Assembly: GCF_902859895.1 (NCBI RefSeq) | Contig: NZ_CADIKM010000008.1 | Location: 62,001-126,000, forward strand | DNA length: 64,000 bases | Direction of reading: 5' to 3' | From: Pararobbsia alpina | Lineage (GTDB): Bacteria > Pseudomonadota > Gammaproteobacteria > Burkholderiales > Burkholderiaceae | Shown here: positions 38,377 to 47,471 of the stretch, in pieces | Layout: every line of letters starts with the position of its first letter | Numbering within the stretch: position 1 is the first letter of the stretch | Made by a program: the position numbers and the translations under genes | The notes under the pieces: generated by a model | What the model was told of the DNA's origin: nothing | Databases searched by the model: none | What the model saw: the letters and a program-made list of their open reading frames with translations, nothing else

Positions 38377-39492
38377 TTGTCTGCTCCGAATGTCCGCCGT
38401 CCCGCACCCGCCGATTCCGCCGATTCGATCCTGCCGGTCGCCGAACTCGTCGTGACCGCGCAGGCCATGACCAATAGCGGCGGTGCCGAACGCTATATGC
38501 GCGATCTCGCGGCGGGTTTTCACCGTTTGGGCATCAGGCCGACGCTCTACGCGCGCAAGATCGATCGCGATCTGCCCGAGGCCGCGTGGGTCGATGCGCA
38601 GCGGCTCGACGTGCGCTGGGCACCCGGCAAGCTGCGCAACCTAGCGTTCGCCTGGCTTTTCAGGCGCCGCCTGCGCGCACATCCCCATGCATACGTGTTG
38701 TCGATCAATCATCCGGCCATCGCCGATCTTGCGCTGTGCGGCGGCACGCATTCGGGCTTCGTCGAAACCACGGGGCGCCGCCTGAGGCTCAGCGACCGCT
38801 GGCAGATCGGGCTCGAACGCAAGACCTATGGAAGTGCCCGCGCGGTCATCGCGCATTCGCGGCGCATGGCGGTGGAGTTGCAGCGCGTGTACGGCGTGCC
38901 GGCCGAGCGTATCCACGTGCACTATCCGCCGGTCGAAACCGGGCGGTTCCGACCGGCGGACGCTGCCGAGCGCATGGCGCTGCGCCGCAGGTTCGGTTTG
39001 CCCGACGATCGCACGGTGTTCGTGTTTTCGTCGACCAGCCATGAGCGCAAAGGCTACGCGCTACTCGAAGCGTTCTTCGAAAAGACCACTTTGCCGATCT
39101 GCCTCGTGGTGGCTGGCCGCCCCGTGCCGAAGACGAGCGAGACGATCCGCTACGTGGGGTACTGCAAGGACATCGAGAATCTCTTTCGCGCCGCGGACTT
39201 CACGGTGGTCGCGTCGGTCTACGAGCCGTTTGGGCTGGTCGGGGTCGAATCGGTGATGTGCGGCACGCCGCTCGTGATCGCCGACAATGTGGGTTCGGCC
39301 GAGGCGGTCGCCGGCGATGCGAAGATCGAGTTTTCGCGTGCGGATCCGGCGGATTTCGACCGTGCAATCAGCGCGGCGCTCGAGCGTGTACGCGGGCCGA
39401 ATCCCCGCGTCGCCGATCCGGCCGCAAGCGTTGTCTATGACCCGGGCGTCGATGCCCATGTACGCGCACTTTGCAGGCTAATGGCGCTCTGA
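38377..39492 (+). CDS. Family 4 glycosyltransferase, probable TTG start
   Basis: A 371-aa GT-B enzyme. The acceptor-side loop is AMTNSGGAERYM, and the donor-binding end has SVYEPFGLVGVESVMCGTPLVI, in which the E-x7-E motif of GT4 retaining enzymes can be read. No ATG stands before the first beta strand. TTG 38377 has AGAGG 6 nt upstream, while TTG 38371 directly abuts it, so 38377 is preferred. It probably adds a lipopolysaccharide core sugar. Its 3' end overlaps the O-antigen ligase gene by 15 nt tail to tail. Confidence 0.85.
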   Translation: MSAPNVRRPAPADSADSILPVAELVVTAQAMTNSGGAERYMRDLAAGFHRLGIRPTLYARKIDRDLPEAAWVDAQRLDVRWAPGKLRNLAFAWLFRRRLRAHPHAYVLSINHPAIADLALCGGTHSGFVETTGRRLRLSDRWQIGLERKTYGSARAVIAHSRRMAVELQRVYGVPAERIHVHYPPVETGRFRPADAAERMALRRRFGLPDDRTVFVFSSTSHERKGYALLEAFFEKTTLPICLVVAGRPVPKTSETIRYVGYCKDIENLFRAADFTVVASVYEPFGLVGVESVMCGTPLVIADNVGSAEAVAGDAKIEFSRADPADFDRAISAALERVRGPNPRVADPAASVVYDPGVDAHVRALCRLMAL

Positions 39493-40821
39493 AGTCGGCG
39501 GCTCCGAGGGCAAGGTATTCGAACACGAGCGCTGGGAAGATGATGACGACATTTCGCGCCGACGCGCCTCGACCATGGCGAGAAATCCCGCGATCAAAAG
39601 CGCGAGCAGCGTCGTATTCATGAGGGGGACCAGCACGTCGATCGTCAGCCCGTAGACCAGCGTGCTCAACATGACGGCCAGACCCGCATAACAGGCCGTT
39701 GTCGTCGCCGGGTCAGCCGAGCGACGCGCCCGCCGGAACTCCGCGATGGCACCGCCATAAAACAGCAGCAGGCAGGCAAGGCCGATCGTACCCAATTCCG
39801 CGATCGTCGAGAAGCTATCGCTGTGCGCGCGCTCGTTGACGATGTCCTCCGTGGCCAGCCCGCGGCTCACGAGTTCCCCGAGCGCCTGTTCGAGATGCCC
39901 CTTGCCGACACCGAAGACCGGGTGCTCGGTATAGAGCTGCCATGAGGCTTCCCAAAGCCGGAACCGCAGGCCAACCGCGGTATGGGAGTTGCCCCGCCCG
40001 AATTCGACGAAATCGGCGCTCGCGGCGCCGACGCGCTCTTGAACGAGCGAGGTCGACAGCAGGGCGGCGGTGGCGATGAGGATGGCCGACAGGGCGATCA
40101 CGATCCGTTTCCAGTGCGCAAACCAACCAAACTGGAGCCCGAGCAACAGGATGAACACGGGCACCGCAAGCCAGCCGCCGCGTGTGCCGGACAGGTAGGA
40201 CACGTAGCCGCCAGCCAGCAGCCCGAGCCCCTTGACCGCGAGCACGACCCCGCTGCGCCGCGCGTCCCAGCCGAGCGTGAAGATCGAAAGAAAGGCGAGC
40301 AGCAGCGCGGTATCGCCGAAGGGAATTGCATTCGTGAACGCATTGCTGAATCGCATGGTATCGGTCGGCCCCGTACCCAGGACACTCCACGCGGCCCAGC
40401 CGCCCGCGAGGATCGCGCCGGCCGCGCAGCCCCAGCCGAGCGCACGGAGCTGGCGCGAGGACAGATGGCACAGCACGACAAAGATCGGCAAGACGAACAT
40501 GAAGCGCGAGTGTGCTTCGAACTGACGCGGAATGTAGAAATGTCCGACCAGTTGCTGAGCAACGATCGCACACGGAATTGCCAGCATCGCGATCGTGAAC
40601 CCGCGGTACCGCCGCAGCGGCGCGAAGTAAAGCGGATCGTGCCGATGGACGAAGGCACCCCCGAGCGAGAGGGCCAGCAATACGAAATAGCAATAGCCGG
40701 CGCCTCCGCGCAGCGTCAGCACCAGCGTCGGCGCGAGAAAGAGCGCGGCAGTCGCGAGCCGGTCGAACGCGGCGGCGGGGGAGGCGGAGGCAGCGATCGA
40801 GGAAACGATGAAAGCGCGCAT
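39478..40821 (-). CDS. O-antigen ligase / Wzy_C-family membrane protein
   Basis: A 447-aa inner-membrane protein with about 10-12 hydrophobic helices. The Wzy_C domain has SGTRGGWLAVP, and a large periplasmic loop contains GVGKGHLEQAL and NERAHSDSFSTIAELGTIGL, the H-x-E-G type pattern of WaaL ligases. It would join O-polysaccharide to lipid A-core on the periplasmic side. A Ser-rich hydrophilic tail (MSSSSSQRS) ends the protein. ATG 40821 is chosen over 40839. It is divergent from msbA, fitting an LPS locus; a Wzy polymerase role is an alternative. Confidence 0.85.
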   Translation of the reverse strand: MRAFIVSSIAASASPAAAFDRLATAALFLAPTLVLTLRGGAGYCYFVLLALSLGGAFVHRHDPLYFAPLRRYRGFTIAMLAIPCAIVAQQLVGHFYIPRQFEAHSRFMFVLPIFVVLCHLSSRQLRALGWGCAAGAILAGGWAAWSVLGTGPTDTMRFSNAFTNAIPFGDTALLLAFLSIFTLGWDARRSGVVLAVKGLGLLAGGYVSYLSGTRGGWLAVPVFILLLGLQFGWFAHWKRIVIALSAILIATAALLSTSLVQERVGAASADFVEFGRGNSHTAVGLRFRLWEASWQLYTEHPVFGVGKGHLEQALGELVSRGLATEDIVNERAHSDSFSTIAELGTIGLACLLLFYGGAIAEFRRARRSADPATTTACYAGLAVMLSTLVYGLTIDVLVPLMNTTLLALLIAGFLAMVEARRREMSSSSSQRSCSNTLPSEPPTSERH

Positions 40822-41077
40822 CGGGCAGGTACCAGGCAAAGTCGTATCTGGCGCATCAGATCAAAGTACTGATTTCGAAGATATACCGTCTGTCCCTTTC
40901 GACAAGCATCGGATGTGCCTGTGCCGCACAAGCCGGAATCGGCGAGGGGCACAGCCGTCGGCCGACTTGCGCAAAAGGCCGGCACGAGCCTCGCGATGCC
41001 AGGCAAGACAGTACGGGCGGGGCGGAAGCGGCGTGCGCGTCCGGTAGAATGGCGTTTTTGAACTGTTCAAGCAATCC

Positions 41078-42835
41078 ATGAAAACGCCTCCCGGCCGCTC
41101 CATCAGCCTGCTCAAGGCCCTCGCGCTGGAGGTCAAGCCGCATCTCTGGGCCGTGGTGCTCGGCGTGCTCGCGATGGGAGTGGTCGCCGCCTCGGAGGCC
41201 GGCATTCCGGCCCTGCTCAAATCGGTGCTCGACAAGGGTTTCGGCTCGAAAGACCACACCACGCACATGAAGTATTTCGTGCCGATCGCGGTGGTGGGCC
41301 TTGCCCTGGTGCGTGGCGCCGCGCAGTACGCATCCAACTACCTGTTGTCGTGGCTGTCGAACACGGTGCTCTTGAACCTGCGGCTCAAGATGTTCGACCG
41401 CGTGCTTCACGCGAGCGCTTCGTTCTTCCAGCGAGAGACCGCAAGCACGATCATCAATGCGGTCGTGTTCGAGGTTAACCAGGTGCTGCAGATCCTGACC
41501 GGGGTCGCGATCACGCTGGTCCGCGAATCGCTGACGGTGATCTTCCTGCTCGGTTATCTGTTCTACCTGAACTGGCGGCTGACGCTGATCATCGCCGTGA
41601 TAATGCCCCCGATCGGCTACCTCGTCAGCAAGATCAACCGGCGCCTGCGGCAACTGAACCGCGACTACCAGAACCTGACCAACGAGTTGTCCTATATCGT
41701 CGAGGAGACGGCGGGCGGCTACAAGGTCGTCAAGGTGCACAACGGGCAGAAATACGAGATGACCCGTTTCGAGAGCATGTCGCGCCGACTGCGCGGCTAT
41801 TCGATGCGCATGACCATATCAGGTGGCCTGGCTCAGCCGCTGACCCAGTTTCTTGCTTCGATTGCGCTCGCCGTGGTCATCACCATCGCGGTCCTGCAGT
41901 CGGCCAACGACCAGACCACGGTTGGCGGGTTTGTGTCGTTCGTCACGGCGATGCTGCTCGTGATCTCGCCGCTCAAGCATCTGATGGACGTCAACCAGCC
42001 GTTGCAGCGCGGCATCACGGCCGCGGAGCTGATCTACGGCCTGATCGATGAACCGGTCGAGCCGCCCGGCGGCGGCACGCCGCTCGCACGGTCGCGCGGC
42101 AAGGTCGCGTTCGAGCATGTGTCGTTCAACTTCTCACAGCGCGACCGGCCCATTCTCTCGGATATCAACCTGACTGTGAAGCCGGGTGAAATGGTCGCGC
42201 TCGCAGGGGCGTCCGGCGGCGGAAAGACGACGCTGGTCAATCTGCTGCCGCGCTTCTTCGATCCGACCGGCGGCCGCATCCTGATCGACGACGTGCCCGT
42301 GGCTGAATATGTGCTTGCCGACCTGCGTTCGCAGATCGCTTTCGTGAGCCAGGACGTCGTGCTGTTCAACGACACGATCGCGGCCAATGTCGCCTACGGT
42401 CAGGATATCGACCTTCCCAAGGTCAAGGCGGCGATCGCGGCGGCCAACCTGACGGATATGGTGGCCAGCCTGCCGCACGGTCTGGATACACAGGTCGGCG
42501 ACAACGGCATGCGTCTCTCGGGCGGCCAGCGTCAGCGCGTCGCGATCGCGCGCGCGATCTACAAGGATGCGCCGATCCTGATTCTCGACGAAGCGACCTC
42601 GGCGCTCGACTCCGAATCGGAACGTCATGTGCAGGCGGCGCTCGAAACCTTGATGGTGGGCCGCACTACGCTCGTGATCGCACACAGGCTGTCGACGATC
42701 GAGCGAGCCGACCGGATCCTGGTGCTCGATGACGGGCGCATCGTCGAGCAAGGCAGTCACCTCGAGCTGTTGCAGGTCAATGGCTTGTACGCGAACCTGC
42801 ACAAGATCCAGTTCAAGCAGCAGGAAGCGGCCTAG
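41078..42835 (+). CDS. msbA: Lipid A-core flippase MsbA (ABC transporter)
   Basis: A 585-aa half-transporter. Six transmembrane helices cover about residues 25-310. The nucleotide-binding domain has Walker [10 protein letters not shown], signature [14 protein letters not shown], Walker [13 protein letters not shown] and the H-loop IAHRLSTIE. MsbA dimers flip lipid A-core across the inner membrane. A TAGAAT -10-like hexamer about 34 nt upstream of ATG gives a plausible promoter. The neighbouring glycosyltransferases and ligase supply and use its substrate. Confidence 0.95.
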   Translation: MKTPPGRSISLLKALALEVKPHLWAVVLGVLAMGVVAASEAGIPALLKSVLDKGFGSKDHTTHMKYFVPIAVVGLALVRGAAQYASNYLLSWLSNTVLLNLRLKMFDRVLHASASFFQRETASTIINAVVFEVNQVLQILTGVAITLVRESLTVIFLLGYLFYLNWRLTLIIAVIMPPIGYLVSKINRRLRQLNRDYQNLTNELSYIVEETAGGYKVVKVHNGQKYEMTRFESMSRRLRGYSMRMTISGGLAQPLTQFLASIALAVVITIAVLQSANDQTTVGGFVSFVTAMLLVISPLKHLMDVNQPLQRGITAAELIYGLIDEPVEPPGGGTPLARSRGKVAFEHVSFNFSQRDRPILSDINLTVKPGEMVALAGASGGGKTTLVNLLPRFFDPTGGRILIDDVPVAEYVLADLRSQIAFVSQDVVLFNDTIAANVAYGQDIDLPKVKAAIAAANLTDMVASLPHGLDTQVGDNGMRLSGGQRQRVAIARAIYKDAPILILDEATSALDSESERHVQAALETLMVGRTTLVIAHRLSTIERADRILVLDDGRIVEQGSHLELLQVNGLYANLHKIQFKQQEAA

Positions 42836-42845
42836 GAGCGAGCGG

Positions 42846-42870
42846 CAGGCGGGAGCAGGGCGCCCGCCTG
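42846..42870. terminator. Bidirectional hairpin between msbA and mgsA
   Basis: CAGGCGGG pairs perfectly with CCCGCCTG across a 9-nt loop in the 43-bp gap between the two converging stops. There is no T tract on either strand. Confidence 0.5.
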
Positions 42871-42878
42871 GTCAGGCA

Positions 42879-43268
42879 TCAGACGATCCCTTCGAGATCG
42901 AGCTTCAGCCGGTCGAGCATCATGCTCGCCGTGGCGAGATTGGTCGCGCATGCGACGTTGTGGACGTCGCACGCGCGCACGAGCGCATTGATATCGGGTT
43001 CGTGCGGCTGCGGTGTCATCGGGTCGCGCAGGAACACGACCATCTGCACCTTCCCCTCTGCCAGCTCGGCGCCGATCTGCAGATCGCCGCCATGCGGACC
43101 CGACAGCTTGCGCTCGACGCTGAGTTGCCAGGCATCGATCAGTAGCTGACCCGTCGTGCCGGTTGCCACGAGATCGCATTGCCTTAGAGTGTCGACGTAA
43201 CGGCCGGCAAGTTCGACCATCTGGTCTTTTTTCCTGTCATGCGCAATCAGCGCGATGCGGATCTTCAT
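42879..43268 (-). CDS. mgsA: Methylglyoxal synthase
   Basis: A 129-aa enzyme of the standard length. AHDRKKDQM places D11 near the phosphate site. VATGTTG is the phosphate-binding loop, and [11 protein letters not shown] holds the catalytic Asp; the usual sequence is SGPLGGDQQ, so two positions differ here. [15 protein letters not shown] is also conserved. It converts dihydroxyacetone phosphate to methylglyoxal plus phosphate, a safety valve during phosphate-limited glycolysis. It lies 24 bp downstream of the SDR gene on the same strand. Confidence 0.95.
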   Translation of the reverse strand: MKIRIALIAHDRKKDQMVELAGRYVDTLRQCDLVATGTTGQLLIDAWQLSVERKLSGPHGGDLQIGAELAEGKVQMVVFLRDPMTPQPHEPDINALVRACDVHNVACATNLATASMMLDRLKLDLEGIV

Positions 43269-43292
43269 TGACCATTCCCCTATGTTTGTTGT

Positions 43293-44072
43293 TTAGAAGG
43301 TGCCGGGGTAGGCGCCGCCATCCACCAGCCAGTTCTGCCCCGTGATATAGCCCGCATGCGCGCTGCAAAGGAACGCACAGGCTGCGCCGAATTCGTCTGG
43401 CTGGCCGTACCGGCCGGCGGGAATGGATTTCTGCCGCTGCGCGCGGACTTCTTCAATACTGATCTGGTTTTTTGCCGCGACGGCTTCGTTGACCTTGCGG
43501 ATACGGTCCGTGTCGAAGGCGCCTGGCAAAAGGTTGTTGATCGTTACATTGTGCGAGGCGAAGCGGCGCGCCGCGCCGGCGACGAAACCGGTCAATCCCG
43601 AACGCGCGCCATTGGACAGGCCGAGCACCTCGATCGGCGCCTTCACCGATGAGCTCGTGATGTTGACGATGCGCCCGAAGCCTCGTGCGACCATGCTGTC
43701 GATGGTCTGGCGGATCAGTTCGATCGGGGTGAGCATATTGCTGTCGAGCGCGGCGATCCAGTCTTCGCGCTCCCAGTCGCGAAAATCGCCGGGCGACGGG
43801 CCGCCGGCGTTATTCACGAGAATATCGGGCTCGGGGCAGGCGGCGAGGGCAGCTGTGCGACCTTCGGGTGTCGTGATGTCGCAGGCGACGGCGATGATCT
43901 TCGCGCCCGTCTTCGCGCGGATTTCCTCGGCGGTGCGTTCGAGTGCGTCACGGCTGCGCGCGAGGATCGTCACTTCGACGCCTTCGGCCGCGAGCGCCTC
44001 GGCACACCCGCGTCCGAGGCCTTTGCTGGAGGCGCAAACGAGAGCCCGCCGACCGGCAATTCCCAAATCCAT
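43293..44072 (-). CDS. SDR-family oxidoreductase with altered catalytic residues
   Basis: A 259-aa Rossmann-fold protein. The cofactor motif is CASSKGLGRG instead of TGxxxGxG, followed by NNAGG. The catalytic Ser is S140, but the position of the Tyr is S153 and that of the Lys is R157 (LSNGARSG), exactly at the S-x12-Y-x3-K spacing. The normal proton relay is therefore missing. This atypical subgroup occurs annotated as 3-oxoacyl-ACP reductase-like, but its activity is uncertain. It probably forms an operon with mgsA, whose methylglyoxal product would be a natural reductase substrate, but this is only conjecture. Confidence 0.88.
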   Translation of the reverse strand: MDLGIAGRRALVCASSKGLGRGCAEALAAEGVEVTILARSRDALERTAEEIRAKTGAKIIAVACDITTPEGRTAALAACPEPDILVNNAGGPSPGDFRDWEREDWIAALDSNMLTPIELIRQTIDSMVARGFGRIVNITSSSVKAPIEVLGLSNGARSGLTGFVAGAARRFASHNVTINNLLPGAFDTDRIRKVNEAVAAKNQISIEEVRAQRQKSIPAGRYGQPDEFGAACAFLCSAHAGYITGQNWLVDGGAYPGTF

Positions 44073-44377
44073 TGTGATTCTCCAGAGATACGTCGCGCCA
44101 GGGGGCGCGTGTTCGCGGTGCCCATTTTAGAAGATCGTCGCAGCAGCGGGCGTCCGCGACGCTGCCGTCGAAGCGCAGATGCGCCCGGCGTGCGGCAAAT
44201 TCGCTACACTTCGTTCAAACCGTCCATTGACGAATGGCATACCGGTTTATTGTTGCGAGCTTTGGTTTTTTTGAGTGTTCGTCTCGGGTTTCCGTCCCGA
44301 ATGTTTGAAGTGAGTTTTCGTCCCGAGTTTTTGTCCTTCTCCCGCTTCGCGCTGAAGCCAACCGAGCCCACCCGGCC
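44073..44377. other. Divergent intergenic region with upp leader hairpins
   Basis: 305 bp between the SDR and upp starts. The half next to upp contains near-duplicated TTTCCGTCCCGA/TTTTCGTCCCGA units and T-rich runs, described separately. A TACACT hexamer near 44203 is a possible -10. Confidence 0.5.
44283..44332 (+). promoter_or_regulatory. upp: Possible attenuator in the upp leader
   Basis: CTCGGG (44283-44288) can pair with CCCGAG (44322-44327), which is followed by TTTTT, forming a terminator-like structure. Alternatively its TCGGG can pair with CCCGA at 44296-44300. The two pairings exclude each other. The first has a loop of 33 nt, so it is weak alone. Confidence 0.35.
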
Positions 44378-45070
44378 ATGACCGCCAGCCAAATCGACAC
44401 GCCCGTCCTGGGCACGTACTACGATTCGCGCTTTCCGAATCTCACGATTCTCAATCATCCGCTGATCCAGCACAAACTCACGCATATGCGTGACAAGAAC
44501 ACGTCGACCCGGACCTTTCGCGACCTGCTTCGCGAAATCACGCTGCTCATGGGTTATGAGATCACGCGCACGCTGCCGCTGACCACGCGCCAGATCGACA
44601 CACCGCTGACCGTCTACGACGCACCCGTGATCGCGGGCAAGAAGCTCGCGATCGTGCCCGTGCTGCGTGCGGGCGTCGGCATGTCTGATGGCCTGCTCGA
44701 GCTGATTCCGTCGGCGCGAGTCGGCCATATCGGCGTGTATCGCGACCACGAGAGCCATCGCCCGGTCGAATATCTCGTCAAGCTGCCGCCTGATCTCGAA
44801 GAGCGAACCTTCATCCTCTGTGATCCGATGGTCGCGACCGGCTATTCGGCCGCGCATGCGGTCGATGTGCTCAAAAAGCACGGGGTGGCGGGCGATTCGA
44901 TTCGCTTTCTCGCACTGGTGGCCGCGCCCGAAGGGGTCAAGGTTTTCCACGATGCGCATCCGGACGTGCATTTGTTCGTTGCCTCGCTCGATTCGCACCT
45001 CGACGAGAACGCCTATATCGTGCCGGGCCTTGGCGACGCCGGCGACCGGCTTTTTGGAACCAAGAACTAG
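44378..45070 (+). CDS. upp: Uracil phosphoribosyltransferase
   Basis: A 230-aa enzyme making UMP from uracil and PRPP. Conserved blocks are [13 protein letters not shown], the PRPP-binding loop [14 protein letters not shown], and the C-terminal uracil-binding [15 protein letters not shown]. It is slightly longer than the usual 208-216 aa because of the N-terminal 12 residues. A long leader with possible alternative hairpins precedes it. The next gene is yebC after 151 bp. Confidence 0.97.
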   Translation: MTASQIDTPVLGTYYDSRFPNLTILNHPLIQHKLTHMRDKNTSTRTFRDLLREITLLMGYEITRTLPLTTRQIDTPLTVYDAPVIAGKKLAIVPVLRAGVGMSDGLLELIPSARVGHIGVYRDHESHRPVEYLVKLPPDLEERTFILCDPMVATGYSAAHAVDVLKKHGVAGDSIRFLALVAAPEGVKVFHDAHPDVHLFVASLDSHLDENAYIVPGLGDAGDRLFGTKN

Positions 45071-45221
45071 GGTTCGGCGTGCTAAAATCGCGGTCCGGTC
45101 GAGCGGTTTCAGCAATGAAACATCCGCGCCGCGGCGCCTGTCGTTACGCCGCTTGGGCCGAGTCAACGAATGTTTACACAGATAGCAGCGCACGCGCCCT
45201 CGCGTGCCACGGAGAATTTCT

Positions 45222-45950
45222 ATGGCCGGTCATTCCAAATGGGCCAACATCAAACATAAGAAGGCCGCCACGGATGCGAAGCGAGGCAAGATCTGGACGC
45301 GTCTGATCAAGGAAATCACGGTCGCTGCCCGTCTGGGCGGCGCCGATATCAGCAGTAACCCGCGCCTGCGCCTCTCAGTCGAGAAGGCCGCCGATGCGAA
45401 CATGCCCAAAGACAACGTCCAGCGCGCGATCCAACGCGGCGCGGGCGGTCTCGACGGGGTCAACTACGAAGAAATCCGCTACGAAGGCTATGGCCTGAAC
45501 GGCGCGGCGATCATCATCGACACGATGACGGACAACCGGACCCGCACGGTCGCCGAAGTCCGCCATGCGTTCTCGAAGTTCGGCGGCAATATGGGCACCG
45601 ACGGTTCCGTCGCCTTCATGTTCGATCATGTGGGCCAGTTCCTGTTCGCGCCGGGTACGCCTGAAGACGCGCTCATGGAAGCCGCGCTCGAGGCCGGTGC
45701 CGACGATGTCGCCAGCCAGGAAGACGGCAGCATCGAGGTCATCTGCCCGCCGCACGATTTCGAGAAGGTCAAGGCCGCGCTCACCGCCGCCGGCTTCAAG
45801 GCCGAGCTTGCTGAAGTCACGATGAAGCCGCAGACGGAAGTGACGTTTACGGGTGAGGACGCGCTCAAGATGCAGAAGCTGCTCGACGCGCTCGAGAACC
45901 TCGACGATGTCCAGGAAGTTTATACAAACGCGGTGATCGAAGAGGCTTGA
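45222..45950 (+). CDS. yebC: YebC/PmpR-family protein
   Basis: A 242-aa protein starting [14 protein letters not shown], the invariant family N-terminus. GGAGA lies about 8 nt upstream of ATG 45222, and the in-frame start at 45204 is rejected. Family members bind DNA as transcription regulators, and recent work ties some to relieving ribosome stalling at proline runs. Full length and intact. purD follows 39 bp later and may be cotranscribed. Confidence 0.96.
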   Translation: MAGHSKWANIKHKKAATDAKRGKIWTRLIKEITVAARLGGADISSNPRLRLSVEKAADANMPKDNVQRAIQRGAGGLDGVNYEEIRYEGYGLNGAAIIIDTMTDNRTRTVAEVRHAFSKFGGNMGTDGSVAFMFDHVGQFLFAPGTPEDALMEAALEAGADDVASQEDGSIEVICPPHDFEKVKAALTAAGFKAELAEVTMKPQTEVTFTGEDALKMQKLLDALENLDDVQEVYTNAVIEEA

Positions 45951-45989
45951 CGCCTTGTCGGCAGACGATTTCAAAGCTCGGGGATTCAC

Positions 45990-47264
45990 ATGAAGGTATT
46001 GGTAGTCGGTGCTGGTGGCCGCGAACACGCGCTCGCATGGAAGCTCGCGCAGTCGCCCCGCGTGCAACTGGTCTATGTTGCGCCGGGCAACGGCGGCACC
46101 GCTCAGGACGAACGGCTGCGCAACGTGCCGATTACCGACTTCGCGGCACTCGCGGACTTCGTCGTCAAGGAAGGCATCGCCTTCACGCTCGTCGGTCCCG
46201 AAACACCGCTTGCCGGGGGCATCGTCAATCTGTTCCGTGCGCGCGGGCTCAAGGTGTTCGGTCCGACGCAGGAAGCGGCCCAGCTCGAGAGCTCGAAGGA
46301 TTTTGCGAAGGCGTTCATGAAGCGCCACGGCATTCCGACGGCCGACTACGAGACCTTCACGGATGCCGCTGCCGCGCACGCCTACCTCGACCGGAAGGGC
46401 GCGCCGATCGTCATCAAGGCCGACGGACTCGCGGCCGGCAAGGGTGTGGTCGTGGCCCAGACGCTCGAAGAAGCGCACCAGGCAGTCGACTCGATGCTGG
46501 CCGACAATAAATTCGGCGCGGCGGGCGCGCGCGTCGTGATCGAGGAATTCCTGAGCGGCGAGGAAGCGAGCTTTATCGTGATGGTCGACGGCAAGCATGT
46601 GCTCGCGCTTGCTTCGAGCCAGGACCACAAGCGCCTGCTCGATGACGACCAGGGGCCGAACACCGGCGGCATGGGCGCGTATTCACCGGCGCCGGTTGTC
46701 ACGCCGCAATTGCATGCGCGCGTGATGCGCGAAATCATCCAGCCGACCGTGCGCGGCATGGAGAAGGAAGGCATTCGCTATACCGGCTTCCTTTACGCGG
46801 GCCTGATGATCGACGCGCAGGGCAACCCGAAGACGATCGAATTCAACTGTCGGATGGGCGACCCTGAAACGCAGCCGATCATGGCGCGGCTCAAGGGAGA
46901 CTTTTCGAAGGTCGTCGAACAGGCCATCGCGGGCGAACTCGATCTGGCCGAGTTGAGCTGGGATCGCCGTACCGCACTGGGTGTCGTGCTGGCCGCGCAC
47001 GGCTACCCCGACAAGCCGCGTCAGGGAGACCTGATTTCGGGCATTCCGGCCGAGAACGAAACCGCGGTGACTTTCCACGCGGGCACGACGCTGGCTGACG
47101 ACAAGCTCACGACGTCGGGTGGCCGCGTGCTCTGCGTGGTCGGCTTGTCCGACTCGGTGCGCGGTGCGCAATCGGCCGCCTACGAAGCGATCAACCGGAT
47201 CGAATTCGACGGCATGCAATACCGGCGCGACATCGGCCACCGAGCGCTGAACCGCAAGCACTGA
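45990..47264 (+). CDS. purD: Phosphoribosylamine-glycine ligase
   Basis: A 424-aa ATP-grasp ligase. The start MKVLVVGAGGREHALAWKL is diagnostic; SSKDFAKAFM, KADGLAAGKGVVVA and MGAYSPAPV follow. EFNCRMGDPETQ is the ATP/Mg site. It makes GAR from phosphoribosylamine and glycine, the step before PurN/PurT (purT lies at 26 kb). The reading frame stays open for 68 codons after the stop, up to hemF. Confidence 0.97.
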   Translation: MKVLVVGAGGREHALAWKLAQSPRVQLVYVAPGNGGTAQDERLRNVPITDFAALADFVVKEGIAFTLVGPETPLAGGIVNLFRARGLKVFGPTQEAAQLESSKDFAKAFMKRHGIPTADYETFTDAAAAHAYLDRKGAPIVIKADGLAAGKGVVVAQTLEEAHQAVDSMLADNKFGAAGARVVIEEFLSGEEASFIVMVDGKHVLALASSQDHKRLLDDDQGPNTGGMGAYSPAPVVTPQLHARVMREIIQPTVRGMEKEGIRYTGFLYAGLMIDAQGNPKTIEFNCRMGDPETQPIMARLKGDFSKVVEQAIAGELDLAELSWDRRTALGVVLAAHGYPDKPRQGDLISGIPAENETAVTFHAGTTLADDKLTTSGGRVLCVVGLSDSVRGAQSAAYEAINRIEFDGMQYRRDIGHRALNRKH

Positions 47265-47342
47265 GCACCGGGGCGAAGGCCTGCGACGATTTGTCTCGGC
47301 CTCGGTACGCTGATCGAACTTCCTCCGTCTGCGATACTTGAC

Positions 47343-47371
47343 GGCAGACCGCACCGGCCGGTGCGGCTGCC
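47343..47371 (+). terminator. Near-perfect 29-nt hairpin after purD
   Basis: An 18-bp palindrome (CCGCACCGG/CCGGTGCGG, 47349-47366) is flanked by GGCAG and CTGCC arms with one bulged A. It is 79 nt after purD and 100 nt before hemF. There is no T tract; it could be a transcription end, an RNA-stability element or a protein site. Confidence 0.5.
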
Positions 47372-47384
47372 CGCGCCGGGCGCG

Positions 47385-47471
47385 ATGACCGGACTTCAGG
47401 TCTTGCCGCTGAAGGGCGGCGATCATCGAGGAACGCCGAAGGCGCATTTCTTTCGCTGGAACGTGATCTGA
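47385..47471 (+). CDS. Possible 28-aa upstream ORF coupled to hemF
   Basis: ATG 47385 opens a 28-codon frame ([12 protein letters not shown] to FFRWNVI) whose TGA overlaps the hemF ATG as TGATG. The frame has no stop back to purD, so it could be longer, beginning for example at GTG 47361. hemF itself has no good Shine-Dalgarno, which would fit translational coupling. Chance is a real alternative in GC-rich DNA. Confidence 0.3.
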   Translation: MTGLQVLPLKGGDHRGTPKAHFFRWNVI

